Assembly: GCF_000699445.3 (NCBI RefSeq)
Contig: NC_067195.1
Span: forward strand, 54,974,465 to 55,038,464
Direction: 5' to 3'
From: Schistosoma haematobium
Lineage: Eukaryota; Platyhelminthes; Trematoda; Strigeidida; Schistosomatidae
DNA: 64,000 nt
A program made the position numbers and the translations under genes. Below, in pieces: positions 20,616-34,200 of the stretch. The notes beneath the pieces were generated by a model. The model was not told the DNA's origin and did not search any database. It worked only from the letters and a program-made list of their open reading frames with translations. Position 1 is the first letter of the stretch, and each line of letters begins with the position of its first letter.

Positions 20616-21799
20616 TTTCTCTCAAACTACATCTATGTTATTTTATTCGATGTTTAATTGCGGTGGCCGTCAATATTGATTCACTTCACTTTTTGATTGC
20701 GTTGCTTAAATTGACTGGAACTGTGCATTTTTGATTGTGAATTGAAGCACTCTTCCAGAAATGGAAGCACTCAGTGTTAAAACGAAATTAAATAATGTTT
20801 CGAACAATCTGTACGTGATCTATTTAACAAAAAAAGAATGATATTTGTTCGATTTATTTGATAATTCTATTGTCCTTTGCTATTTTATCGAAGCAATGCA
20901 ATTTTAACTTGACAATTGATTAAACAGTTGAAGATACCACAGGTATTCGGAGTTTCAGTACGCTTTAGCCAGTAAAACTTAATATGAATCGTGACCACCA
21001 AGTGAAATCAAAAGACAGAAGCGAGGAGATTCGAAGATATATTTGACAGGTTATCAAAATATCGAGGATCATCTGATCTAGTCTGGCTAGCGATTGCAGG
21101 GATTGTTGAGCACGGCATTCCCACTCGTGATCTGGTGAGGATGCGTGACCGAGCGCCTTCACCTAAGTGAGTCCACTAAAACTAATGTGGTCAGCATTCA
21201 GTGTCGAAAAATTACAGGGCTATTTATTTAGGGGATTTATTTACTGCTACACAGTTATTAGGTAGACAACTGGGTAGTCTTATTTGTTTAAGTACTAATG
21301 CACATCTAAACTTATAATAAAATTTAAAACCATCATTTACCCACTGAAATTGCCTTGGTTTCATCCGGGCAATTGCGCGTATCAGAGTGGACCTAAATGG
21401 TTATAAATCATTATTAAACATATTAAGTTTGGAAGTAACACCTGTATAACTGTGAGTGTAATTAGTCGCATGAAAAAACCGACGGAATAGAAATCTACGA
21501 TACATAGTAACGTGATCACTGAAACTATTCGCAAAGATATTTTTCATCGAAAATCTTACAACAGAATTCGCGAAAATCAAACAACACATGTTGATGACGA
21601 AGTTTTGTATCCACACTGGGCATAAAAGCAACTAACTCAAATAACACCACTTTGTCTTTTACTGATCTGTTTCGCATCTAGTATATTTTGAACCATGAAG
21701 TGTGGTTTATATAGAGTTTAGCGTTTTCTCTTCAGAATAACACACTTTCATTTTCCCTGAACTGAAAATAACATATGCGCGGGTGTATAAACTGTGATA

Positions 21800-21965
21800 G
21801 TTAAAAGTATTTGAATAATAGTACAAAGGAAGAATCCTAGAAATAAAGCGATTACATCAAGAACAAATATATGAGCACGAACGAAGTTCACAGGAATCAT
21901 TAGTTCTTATATGCACCACAATAAATCCATTTCACTACGCTAGATATGCTATGACTACATTAGTC
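21800..21965 (+). repeat. Dispersed repeat, copy 2 (partner at 20440)
   Basis: Direct-orientation partner of 20440-20615, about 1.36 kb away. No coding content. Confidence 0.6.
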
Positions 21966-24846
21966 GTTTTCATTTAGACTTCATGAACTTATACTTTCAT
22001 TGAACAGCTGGTGTAATGTTTTCGTGAAGGCATTTTTTGTAGACATCATATTTCCCATCATTCTATACTTTGTGTATATGAAAATGAGAACTTCGCTCTT
22101 CAACTGTTGTGTCCAATAATTTGAATAAAAACCCATTCAACCACGAGTCTGATTTCTTGTAGAGATAAAACAAGTAGTATTTACTAGCACGAAAAGTACG
22201 AACAAACAGTTGCTTGTATAACGTGTCGAAATTTAATTCATTTGTTCTGGTTTCTTGAATCCTCCCATTGATGTTATCAGCAAAACTGAACAATCTCTTT
22301 TGGAATATGCGTATCGCGTGCAAACTACATTGATAACGCTATTCATTAACAAGCACTTTTTGAGCAGAACTGAAATCTCATTCTTTCACCACAAATCCTA
22401 CACATTCCATTATCGAAGGATAGTGTTCTACAGTGTAAGCACATGGCTAAATGAACAGTTATTCAGCAGTATAGTAATTTGAGCGAACTTAAACATCTCT
22501 TAATTCGGGTTGGTCATGTAATAATACATACGCCACTAAAAAGAAAACTGAATTTTTTAAGTTTGTTCATATCTTCCATTTTTCATATCATTTAACAACT
22601 GAGGCGTGTTTTTAAACTCTTAGTCGCAAACGAAGGACTTGAGCGGAAACATCATTTGCACCAACATTGGGATGAGTTATAGGTAAACTTTATTTTGATA
22701 GCTACATAGTAACAATTCTCGAAAACACAGTAGTGAAGAGAACGAATCAACGCTATGTAATTATTGATATTTGAGGACCCACAGCACTGGTAACTAGATG
22801 TTGTAATCCAAAACAATAAAGTTATAGCCCAACAAATATCGAAGCATGTCAACGAAGAAAGATAGAAGTATCCAAACAAATCGCAACTCCTAACACGACA
22901 AAAGTTTCTTCTTACAACGAGAAAGTACATAAAACAAAAAATAGTATTCCTTAAGGAAATAACATACAATCAGATATAATTCACATTAAGTTTTTCTAAG
23001 ATACTTTAAGAAACTTTATCTGAAAACATTAGATGACTGCATCAGAGATGCTATTATATAACGCACTGTGACATCCATTCTTGGAGAACCTATCTTTTTA
23101 TTTTACCGTGTCAATATGAGAGAAAAATACTTGAAATATCTCAATCCACTGTTCTCTTAATCCATAAAATTTCCTGAAAACACTGAAACAAATGTGTCAT
23201 GAAAAGAAGTGTGGAATCATTACTTTTTTCACACAAAACGTACAAACCATTATTGAACTCTGTTTTATTATATAAAGTATTCAAGTATATAAAATTATTC
23301 AACGATAGAAAAATGACACACTATTCATTATGTTATTGTTTGATTAACTATCTGTCAAGATAGCCTTTCTAGATAAATATATGTAATACACTTTACACTG
23401 GGAGAAAGAAGTGCTACAAAAAATATTTAAAAGTTATGCATAAAATTATGAGCAATATTGTAAGACTAGATGATATTCTAATAGGATGACCTTTACATAT
23501 GAAATTATACCGAAAATCGGGACCATCTACAAAATAGAAATGCAGATAAACAAACAGATAATTATCTATTTGGTTTTGCTAAATAAATAAATTCATTGAA
23601 ACAATCGGAAACTGTAATTAAAAACATCATAAATAGAATTAAAACCAGTTATCATGTATATGTTGTCAGTATTGTGAGGTGTACCAAGCTATCTTTGATT
23701 GTGAATAATAGATTTATTTTGGCAGACGGCTGAAGATTTGTAAAGTTCTGAATATATAACTGGTTATTTATACGAGTTTTTGAGCTTGACAAACAGGATT
23801 TCGGGAACTTAGTCATTATTCATCTCAACCTATGTTATCAAATGTTTTAACAGTGTAGAAAAAGTTAATATAATGATAATGGATATATGATCACCAATCT
23901 TTTCGTAAGAACTTTCTAATTTATCATAAGATTAAAAGAAAATGTGTTATCTGAAGCCAATAAGTGACACTTTCTTATGTGTAATGGTAGTTTTGTTAAT
24001 TAACTCCATGAATATTTATTATACATATTAGAAACCACTTGAAATAACATTCATGTATCTAGTTGGATGAATTACTATCATATCTTAATTGTAGCATGGA
24101 AAAATGATCATGTCTGAAAGTTTTTTCTCATGGCTAGGCTAACCGTTCAAAAAGATAACAAAAAGTATTCAAGCTATGAAACATCCTACGTTAAGTTAGG
24201 GATTTTTAAACAGTCTGAAGCAAAAACCTTAAGAAATTCCAGTGGTAACTGTGGACGTAAAATTATTTTATTGCGTGAATAGTAATAAACACACCAAAAA
24301 TGGAGATAATTTATGATTCCTAATATATTTGATCTTTTTCGCCTGTTTCTTAGTTTGAGGACTTTTTCAAAGAATTAAAACCGAAGATTTTTGTTTATTA
24401 CAAACGTATTATCAAACGTTAATCAATTTAATGCCCCAGATTTTATTAGTGATCAGTGTTTATCGATAAATATGTGCATTGTCATTGAACCTCAGTTTAT
24501 AGGTAGAACAAAATTAAGGAATTTATCCACACCAATGAAGGTAAAATATGATTGATCACTGAGCGTAGACAAACAAACACAGCTTAGTGACTACTAATTA
24601 TGTGGTTTCCTTTCTTCACATTGATTTCTACTCCGAACTCACTGAGTGTGACTGCTTGTAACTGTGTTGAACAAAGTATTACAGTGATAATCAGTGTTGT
24701 AAATCCTGGATTTGATATAACGTGACTAGTCTCAATATTTTATTAACGTATTATCGTAGTATAACTGAGAGATAAAAAATGTTTCAAACCATTCATTATA
24801 TAATAAACCACTTCTGATCTCTAATAAATTAACTGAATCATGTTTA

Positions 24847-25272
24847 TTAGAATAATTCAGTTTCACTCTCACCCCAAGTTGCTCCAGGAATGCATTTTTC
24901 TTTAGTAATAATTTGAAATTGATTTACTGGTGAACTCATTGAACCAACACCTCCACGACTATAACCATATACACGTAAATTGTATCTAACATCAGTTTTC
25001 AAATCACTAACGAAACCAAAAGTTTTAAGTCCAACATCAATATCTTTAAAGGTTTGTTTAAATTGAGAACCGGTTGGCCAATAACGAATACAGTAGCCTT
25101 CCACTGATTCTTCATTTGGTCTAGCTTGAATTCCTACCCATGAAACACGAATAGTATTTGGTATACCGGTTGCATTTAAAGTAACCATAGTCGGAAATTC
25201 ACGTGGAGCTGTTTTAAATGTTGTTTGTTCTGTGAAACTTGATTCAGGACCATCTCCAGCACTATTAAATAT
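24847..25272 (-). CDS. Cont: Contactin-like exon 16 (FN3-4 and C terminus)
   Basis: Encodes FNSAGDGPES, IRVSWVGIQA, YCIRYWPTGS and YNLRVYGYSRGGVG, then ITKEKCIPGATWG and a TAA stop. An AATAAA overlaps the stop. The acceptor is AAAAG. If the GTGAGA donor at 24872 is used instead, a further exon with a membrane anchor would follow; I could not identify one. Confidence 0.85.
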   Translation of the reverse strand: MFNSAGDGPESSFTEQTTFKTAPREFPTMVTLNATGIPNTIRVSWVGIQARPNEESVEGYCIRYWPTGSQFKQTFKDIDVGLKTFGFVSDLKTDVRYNLRVYGYSRGGVGSMSSPVNQFQIITKEKCIPGATWGESETELF

Positions 25273-28200
25273 CTTTTATTTTGATTTACAAAAACAGAAA
25301 AGAAAACGTTTGTATCAAAGTAAGTGAATAGATTAAGCACAATCCTAACGTTAATGGTAAAAATAAGTTGTAGTCAATCATTATAATAACTCCAAATAGT
25401 TTATGATTTTGTTAGGCTACTTTTGTTGAATTTATATAAAATTGAACTGAATTTCTGTTGGTAAATAAAATCATTTGAAGAAGTATCAACAAATTAATAA
25501 CCCCGAACAGATATTTTATCTTATCTTCAGAATCCTCATAAAAAAACACTCAAATTAGAGCCCTGAACACGTGGGTTTCCTGTTTAGTTATTGAATAACT
25601 GCAGTGAGAACTAGTAATTTAGATGTTCGATGCTCCTTATCTGTTAATGGTTATTCAGTTTATTTTCATTTGTAATGAAAATTATATACAAATAAATAGT
25701 TTAATTTATGGTTGAGCTAGCGTTAATTAACCATTCAATCTCCGAATATAACATACAACTATTTTTTTAGTTATTCTAATCTCTTTCAAGTTATATGGCA
25801 TTTATGCATTAGTGATACAAGACCCATAACGTAAAAATCAACTAGAAATTTGATTTAATACACGAATAACATATATACCCAATGTATTCTTTCATGATTC
25901 CAGTACACATGGAAGTAAGGAAACTGATGAACACTAATTTAACCATAGTAATGTGAATAATATAATTCATCTTGTGGGGTATTGACAGCAATGAATTTAT
26001 AAATTGAAACGATTCATTCAATCGAGCTAATCAACAATTTCATATTCTAACCTAAATACCCATAAATAACTTTGAGATAAAGAATTAACATATTAAATCT
26101 CATTGAAATTATAAACCGATCTAAGTTAAATCACCATTAAAAACCTGAAAGCACTGGACAGTCATTTCGCCATATTATGTTGCGTATCCACAAACATGAA
26201 CTCTGGGACCGGATCAAGGATCTATTATCTGATTTCAATGAAATTCAGTAATGTCAACAACCGATTACTAGTATAATAAACCTGTTAAATGCCTAGCACA
26301 TGAGTTTGTACATAGAGATTAAGGTAATATTCAGCAACTATTAGTATAAACCTTCAGTTGAATTTAAAGGCTGTTTTGCAAACCTACAAATTCCACAACA
26401 TATATGGAATAATCGCTTGATTCATAACCATAAGTCTAATTTTTCTTAAGAACAGGAAAAGAAATAAATATCTAGTATTATCAGTGGGTTTTTGTATAGT
26501 CTTTATCACGGTGTACATAATCTAATCGATAAGAGTATAGTGAATAATAGATTGAAATTCATTATAAACCGTGATAAATTGCATACTTTTTAATTATTTA
26601 AAATTAACTTATTTGAATTCAGAACTTGAAAATACCAATTTTTCCATAACCTAAAAGATTATATCTCATTCAAAGAACGATACAAAAGATTAAATAGTAC
26701 AATTTAATTAAATTAACGAAAAAATATTAAAACAGATTACTTGAACAGCAATACAGTAATAAGTATCAGCATCTAATCCAATAATTAAACCTTCTGTTAC
26801 ATCACCATGAACTGTTTGACGTTGACCAAGTTGATGTCTAGCACGATCTGATTCAAGTGAACGACAATCAGATATACGTGGCCAGTACAAAATTCGATAG
26901 CCCCAAGTAGGACCTTCACCTTCTGATGGAAGAGGTGGATACCACCAAACACGAATAGAGGAACAATTGAATGCTCCAGCAGTTACACCACTGGGTGCAT
27001 TTGTTGGTACACGAGTAGCAGACATAACTGTTACTGGTTCACTTAAAGGGCCAACACCCTAACACGTGCATAGGAATATTAATAAATATTCGATAAGCAG
27101 CAAAGTGAAAAATATTTTTAATGTAATCAAAAATGAACTAAACAAAATTAGAACTTAATTACTTGTGATGAAAAATATTAACCAACCTAAAAATAAGTTA
27201 TTCTTTAGAAAGTGAAAAAAACTAGGCAGACTGAAGTTATTTACTAGTAGATATATCCTCATAACTGTCCATTTTAATTTAAACGTAATAGTATAATTAC
27301 AGTTTTCTTTTAATTTGACTATATTAAATCAAATCATTGATGAATAATTGGAATTGACTAAATTGTGAAAATATTCCCAACTGTTAATATACTAAGTGAC
27401 AGTATAAATCAATTGCTTCAATCTTAGCAAATGAGTTCATTTCAAATATACCTTCACAAAAAAACATTTGAGGGAATAAACAATTGTACTATATCAATAC
27501 ATTTATGATAGTATTGTGGTGCGTGCTACTTATATTGATGTAAGTAGTATATGACGCGAGTCAGGAACGTAATGTCTGGCAGCAGAAAATGGGGGAAGAT
27601 CAAGAACACAATTCAATTTGTAAGAAAACGCATGAACAATGAAGTGTGAGACAATGGATTGATGTTTGCAACAGGAACAGTCCAGGTTGATATGATGGAT
27701 TGATATTTTGCAAATTAACGACTTACTATATGGTTTTTCTATTTTACCAAGTACCTCTGTAATTTCGTGCTTAATACATCCGATTGTCCCCACCCGTGTT
27801 CTGTTCACTACAGTATGTGTGGAGGACAGACTTTATCAATCATATTTAACTTGACAACTGTCTCACTATTACGTGGAAACCTATTATTGCCCTTATACAT
27901 AAAGATGAAGTTCTCAAATTTATGTGATAAGCACATCCAATTCTAATAGGAATCCTTAAGGAAGAAATATAAGAAAACTTTATTTTATTACTGACGGATG
28001 ACTAGATTATGTAACCATCTGAATATACCATGGTAATATATATGACACAGGTGTATGAAAATATCACCACCTCAATTAACGGGTACTATATCTGATAATC
28101 ATTACTGATAGACATTTGAGGTTAATAAACAAACTATTTACTTAATAACTATGAACTATTAATAGTTATTAAACTAGCAGTAAACGGTCACAATAAATGT

Positions 28201-31200
28201 CTTCTTAGAAATTCATAAACAATTATTTGTAAATGTTTTTATTTGTACACCAAACAGTGTTTATATTCTGGTTTTAAAAAAGCCACTCCATATTATATAA
28301 AGTAATAAAATGCCGTTTTAAATTAAAATCATTTATACAAATAATTTAAACCAAATTTTACCTCACTGTTAACTGCTTGTACCATTACATCATATGGTTT
28401 GTAAAATAGATTATCACCAAGTGTCAATGTGTACTGCATAAATTTTCCATCATCTGACATTTTAGCTGTCCATAAATCATGAATAGAATATTCTGAATTT
28501 TCTTTAGCTTTAATATGAGCTCTATAATGAAAATTTGGTCCATTTTCATTGACACGTTTTAATGGTATCCATTTAAATACTAATGTTCCATGTTTACCTC
28601 CACCACCGGTTACATTTTGTGGTACTAAAGTAGGTTTAGTTGGCAAAGTAGTAAAAGATAAACTTGGTGGACTAGGTTCACCTAAACCTAAAGCATTCCC
28701 TGCACGTACACGTATTCTATAAGCCATATTAGCAGCTAAATTACTAATGACAGTCATTCGACGATCTGTTTATAAAAGATAGCAAATAAACAAGTAACTA
28801 ATTATTATAATAATATCAGGTTGAAAACAAAATTAAAATAAGTTACAACTTTAAGCCTTTTTCTTTCAGATAAAAGAAATGCCATCTAGTTTATTAGAAC
28901 AAGGTTCTAAAGGTTTGAACAACCAGGAACATGAAAATCAGTTAAATAACCAGAGTGTTGATTTGCGAGAATTTTTGGGTCATATTAATCAGATTGCTAT
29001 AGAGACATGTGAAATCAAATGAAAAATCGTGTTTTTTTAAAGAAAATATGTTCAAATTAAAAGCCTATGGCCATGTTAGTTGACTCGAATTAATGATGAC
29101 TATGAAATAAAAGTTCTCCAATTACCTTTTTATATATTATAATGAGGCTAACCACGTTGTAAAACTATGGTATAAAAATCCTGATACGGAATGTCCCTGA
29201 AGGATGTATTTCATGTGTACCATGTAGCAGACAAAACATAAACGACAACTGGGCAGATAGAGTTTGGATAAGCTGTTACTAAACTACTCGATCTAATTAA
29301 GTACGAATTATCTAACACATGAGAATAGATGAAGTATAAAATACAAGTAGATAGACATATATACCCAACGCACACAAATGTTTTATAGAAAACATACAAT
29401 GTAATTTTTACAGGATTGAAAATGACAAATGGGAATATACCTCGATAGTTTACAAAATAATTCATCAGACTATGATGACATTTAATAGTTATGGCTTGGT
29501 ACAGACAAACAGGTCTAGATGAATTACATGAGACACTATAAGCAGCCCAAATACATTCCCTATATTGACTGATGTAGTGTATTTAAAACTGGTATAAGCA
29601 ATCACCAAATCTTTTGGTTTCAATTGCGGACTGATTTTAAATAAGCGTTGAAAGTCAGGAAGCAATGGATACCACTCTCGTCATAAGATGGGACTCTACA
29701 GCGGCACTCATCCCGTATGGTAATTTTAATCATGTCGACGCCAGTAATTAATTTTGAAGGATAACTTGCGAAGTTCTAATGAGAAGCCGTGACCAGCTGA
29801 TTTCAACCGTGTCGGTATTGATGCACTTATTTTTCACTGACACTAGAAGATGGCTGAGCAATATCGCCGACCAATTCAAGTTAGAAATGCAAACCATTGG
29901 TCTGAAGGTCAAGCCTTCAGCGTTAAATCGAAGGTCCCTGATAATGTTACAGATTTCCACTGCTGAGTTCCACACTAGAATGAGACAGCTATATAGTATT
30001 CTCTCATCTTTTAAGTTATCTAACCAAGGTCAGTTTGTGATGTAAACTATAAAATTCAACAATTTCTACAAAGCAAAGATGGATGGTGACTAGCAATGAA
30101 ATCCAGGTAGTGCTTTTGACTTAAGACAATATTGAGACAATCTGCACAGGATACACATATGCCAATAAGACTGATCAATTGCAGTCGTCAACAACACTAA
30201 GAAGATTCAAACAACCAATATAAAATGAATTAAAATTTCTGCAAAGCTCTATGATAATCACTAACGATATAATAAATTCCTTGTTTTATTTCATTGCATA
30301 CATTTCCGGACTATATTTTATCAAAACACTCAATTAATTTAAAGTTTCTCAATTAAGTTTAAACACACTAGCAGATTAACAAATGGATATTACTCATCAG
30401 AAAGTATTAGATTATTCAAAAAATGAAAGTACCGTGAAAAGAAATAACCCTTTTTTCTAAGTGAATTTCAATGTTCAGTAGAATTGTTTTAATCTTCGAA
30501 AAATGTAACGTAATCAAAATTATTATCTTGTGTATTTCAAAACTCTATCGAAAATTGCATTTTTAATGTATTTGTTTTAATGAATAATTTACCGCACTCT
30601 ACTGAATAATCCATTTACTAATCTTCTAGTATGCTAGTAGTGTTTTCGAAAAAACTGTACGAAATAACTAGGATTTATTTAGTTTTGAATACATAACTGA
30701 AAAGGAACATAATGAATTATAACTTGTATATTTGTATTTTCTGTAAACTTTATTTTACATGGTATTTGTTCATGTATCGATAAAATTTAATCAATACTAA
30801 GGAACTAGAAAAAGATAACATTGGTCATTGATCAATCAGTCGTACGGAAGGTGGGTAGCAGCCCGAATATTTCAGCTGTTAAGTCCCCAGATTATGATGA
30901 TGGTTCAACTGGGAGTATAAGTTTACTCAAGACCGCAAGTATCCCTTCCTGATGAATCACAACTACCAAAAAAACTATGTCTAGAGTTTCCTAATAGCTA
31001 CCCACAACCATTCAAAAAACATAAATATGTATGCTTGAATTTACCTGATGGCTTAAGCAGTTTTGTACTAGATATACTAACATTAGAAGCCATAATCGTC
31101 CATTGATTAGGTGGATCATACATCGCATTAGCTTCAATTTGAAAATATAATATTTGAAATAAATGTGATGTACCAACAGCCCAACTAACGTTTACTCGAT

Positions 31201-34200
31201 CCACTCCAACATGAGGATCAACTACAACACCTAAAATAATTCATATAAATAAAACATGAACAGGTTTTCCCACAATAAATATACATGTATATAGTATAAC
31301 GATAAGAAAATCATGTTAAACTTTTTTTAATAGAAACTACTAAATCGTTTTCAAGAAGAATTAATTGTCTTTAATCAATAAACTATATAACATCATATTC
31401 TTTAATCTAGCTAATGAATTTTTTTATTTAGGTAGTATGATATGAAGACGTACTTTGTCATAACTTCGTGATGCGATATTGTAATACACCTTGAACTGTT
31501 GAATTACATATGAAATTCAATAAGAATTACTAATGACTAGCTTCGTGAGGGAATTCTCAGAGTTCTAGTGAGAAGCCGTAACCAGTGGAGCTAATCCGTG
31601 TCGGGTAGAGACAGGTATCTACCTCAGTACAATGGAAGATGGTCGCGCAATTTCGTGGATTGGTTGATGTTAGACATTAACACCAATGGATGCCGACCGA
31701 GTGGTCAAGTAGGTTAGGCGTTCGCGCGCGAGACTGAAGGACCTGGGTTCGAATCCCGCGGGAGGGATCGTGGATGCGCACTACTGAGGAGTCCTGCAAT
31801 AAGAACGAAACAGCCGTCCAGTGCTTCCAGGTTTCCAACGTTGGTCTAACACCAATCGATTCATGATCTCAATAAAAAAACCACAATGCTAAACTAACGA
31901 ACTCGGGGACAATAAAAACAAGGACAATTAATAAAAATCATTAGTCATACCATGTCGCATAATAATTCGAAACTCGATATTACTCAGCATAAGTTTAAAG
32001 TAAGTGAAATCTGTCTTCCGATTTTGTGTTTTTCCTTATTATCCTTCATTGTTTTTCTGTATTTTTAGTTTTCTCGTTTGGCCTCATATTTGTTAAATGA
32101 ATACATGTTAACTCGTAAATTGTTTAGAATTTATTGTTGTTATTTATCTCATAATCTTGATAGACATTGTTTTCTCACTTCATCATGTCTGTTGATCTTA
32201 GGAACTGAGTGTTCTAAAATATAACTATAATAAATAATGAATTATGTAGTTATATGACTATTAAAAAGATTTCCCTGTCTACTTTAAATGTAATTTTGGA
32301 TTATTTATTGAAGATATCTGAACGTGTTTTGTGTATCATGAGAATTAAGTGATTCAAAACTCAAACAAACGCAAGGGTTATAAGATACTGATCATTGTGA
32401 ATTTGTTAATTAAGATTATGACAAGACTGTTTCTCAATATTCCTTAATTTTCAGTTGTTTATCCAGTTGTTATGATGATCATATTAGAAATTATCTTTGT
32501 TTGGAAGAAGCAAATATTTGATTCAATAATTTAGTTATTTGTTAGCTAAAATAGTTAAGTCTACTGATGCCGTAAATTATATTAATACATTCGATGAATA
32601 ATTAATTACTGTCAAGTGTTATCCATTTCAATGTATTCAAATTTGACTATTGAGTAGATAATTAAACTATCTATATAATTTAGATATTATGATATAGTTC
32701 ATAACTATAAATCTTCATTTATCATCTTTACTTTCTTCTTTTTGTTGAAACATATCAGTCTTTGTTTATTTATAACAATAATGCTAAATTGGATATTAAA
32801 TGTTTTCTGAATAATGAAATTGTATGTACAGTTTACCCGATAGATAATGATAATGATGTTGTGCAATAATTAACAATTTTTGTGATGAGACTATAATTTA
32901 TGGACGAACCAATCACGTATAAAATAACAGATCTCAGATTTTGGTGCGAAATTTATTTGTCCATTTGGATAAATAGAGTTTTGGTATTACAGTTGATGTT
33001 AGGTCGTGATGAAAACGAGAAATCTAATTGCTAACCTTATTCATCAACTGTAGCTTCTAATTCCTCATACAGGTTTATAACCCTCATTTGGTCCTGATTA
33101 TTAAGTGGATACCCTCAAGGTCAGTTTAGCGTCGCTCAAAGGTAATTCATAAATTAAAGTCTCGCCACTTTTTGTTTATATTTGTGCATGTGATTGGGAT
33201 CAACTAGATAAACATGAAAGTAGGATTTTCGAAAAAGAAAAAAACACGTAATAGAGAAATGATGGACAGTGGCTAGCAGTGGAATCCAGGAGGCGCGTTT
33301 TGTCTTATTTGGGACTCGTCAGCTGGATGTACCTGCATCTCAGAGTTCATGTTCACTCCGGGACTCGAACCCAGTACCATTCACTTCAAACGCCATCGCG
33401 TTATCCACTCAGCTACTGAGCCCTGATAGCCACTTGCTTGTGCCACTATCCATCATTGCTTAAAAAAGCTTGTGAATTAAGGTAATATCGAGGCATACGC
33501 ACAGTACGCACATATGCCAATAACAGACTCATCAATTGTAGTCTTGAACCTCAATGGGAAGACACAAGCCAAACAATGCCAAGTGCACATAATAGGGAAT
33601 TTTCTGGAAAAAAATTTGTTCAAACTAATTAATTGATAAATCAATTACTGATAATTATATCAATCTTAATTGTATTAATAAACTTGAATACATTTTTTAT
33701 AATTGAGACGATATTTAGTATAATTTAGTTAATCTTATGTAATGTGGAAAATATTGAATTGAAAATAAATTTATTTGGATCATATATGAACTATAAAAGA
33801 AAACTTGCATGATATTAAGTAGGATTTAAAAGATGGATACTTCTGTTATGGATCCAAAAAAACATTACTGACATACTCTCATAGATATAATGTAATAATG
33901 AATAAATTAATGTACAATTAAACAAGAAACTACTAGTTATTTTTATAGTAAATAAACTATTGAATCAAGCAAAACATCATTATGGTGAATGCTCTTTAAC
34001 ACATTAGTTACATTAACTTTAGGTTTCAGTGAATCAACTTTAAGTATATACTATGAGAATAGGTTTTGTGGAGATTTTTAGAAATTTCACTGGTTGAAGT
34101 CATGGGGCTCTTCCAGTCCCATACTAGGACGAAACGGCCGTCCAGTGCTTCCAGGTTTTCCATGGTGGTCTAGCTTTAAGTATATACGTATTATAGAGGG

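Larger units (their letters stand above)
19961..24846. other. Intergenic region between contactin 3' end and PKC, mostly unclassified
   Basis: Contains a repeat pair (20440-20615 and 21800-21965), a GC-richer unclassified block (20965-21175), and otherwise AT-rich sequence. If contactin has a membrane-anchor exon it would lie here, but no frame is convincing. Confidence 0.45.

Noticed and set aside
22652..22969. Hydrophobic minus-strand frame considered as a contactin anchor exon
   Set aside because: No acceptor in the required phase with a short hydrophobic tail and stop could be defined; hydrophobicity is expected of T-rich chance frames.
31690..31760. Possible tRNA gene (box A and box B on the plus strand)
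   Set aside because: The boxes are followed directly by a hammerhead and a SINE tail and no proper acceptor stem closes, so this is the tRNA-derived head of a SINE.
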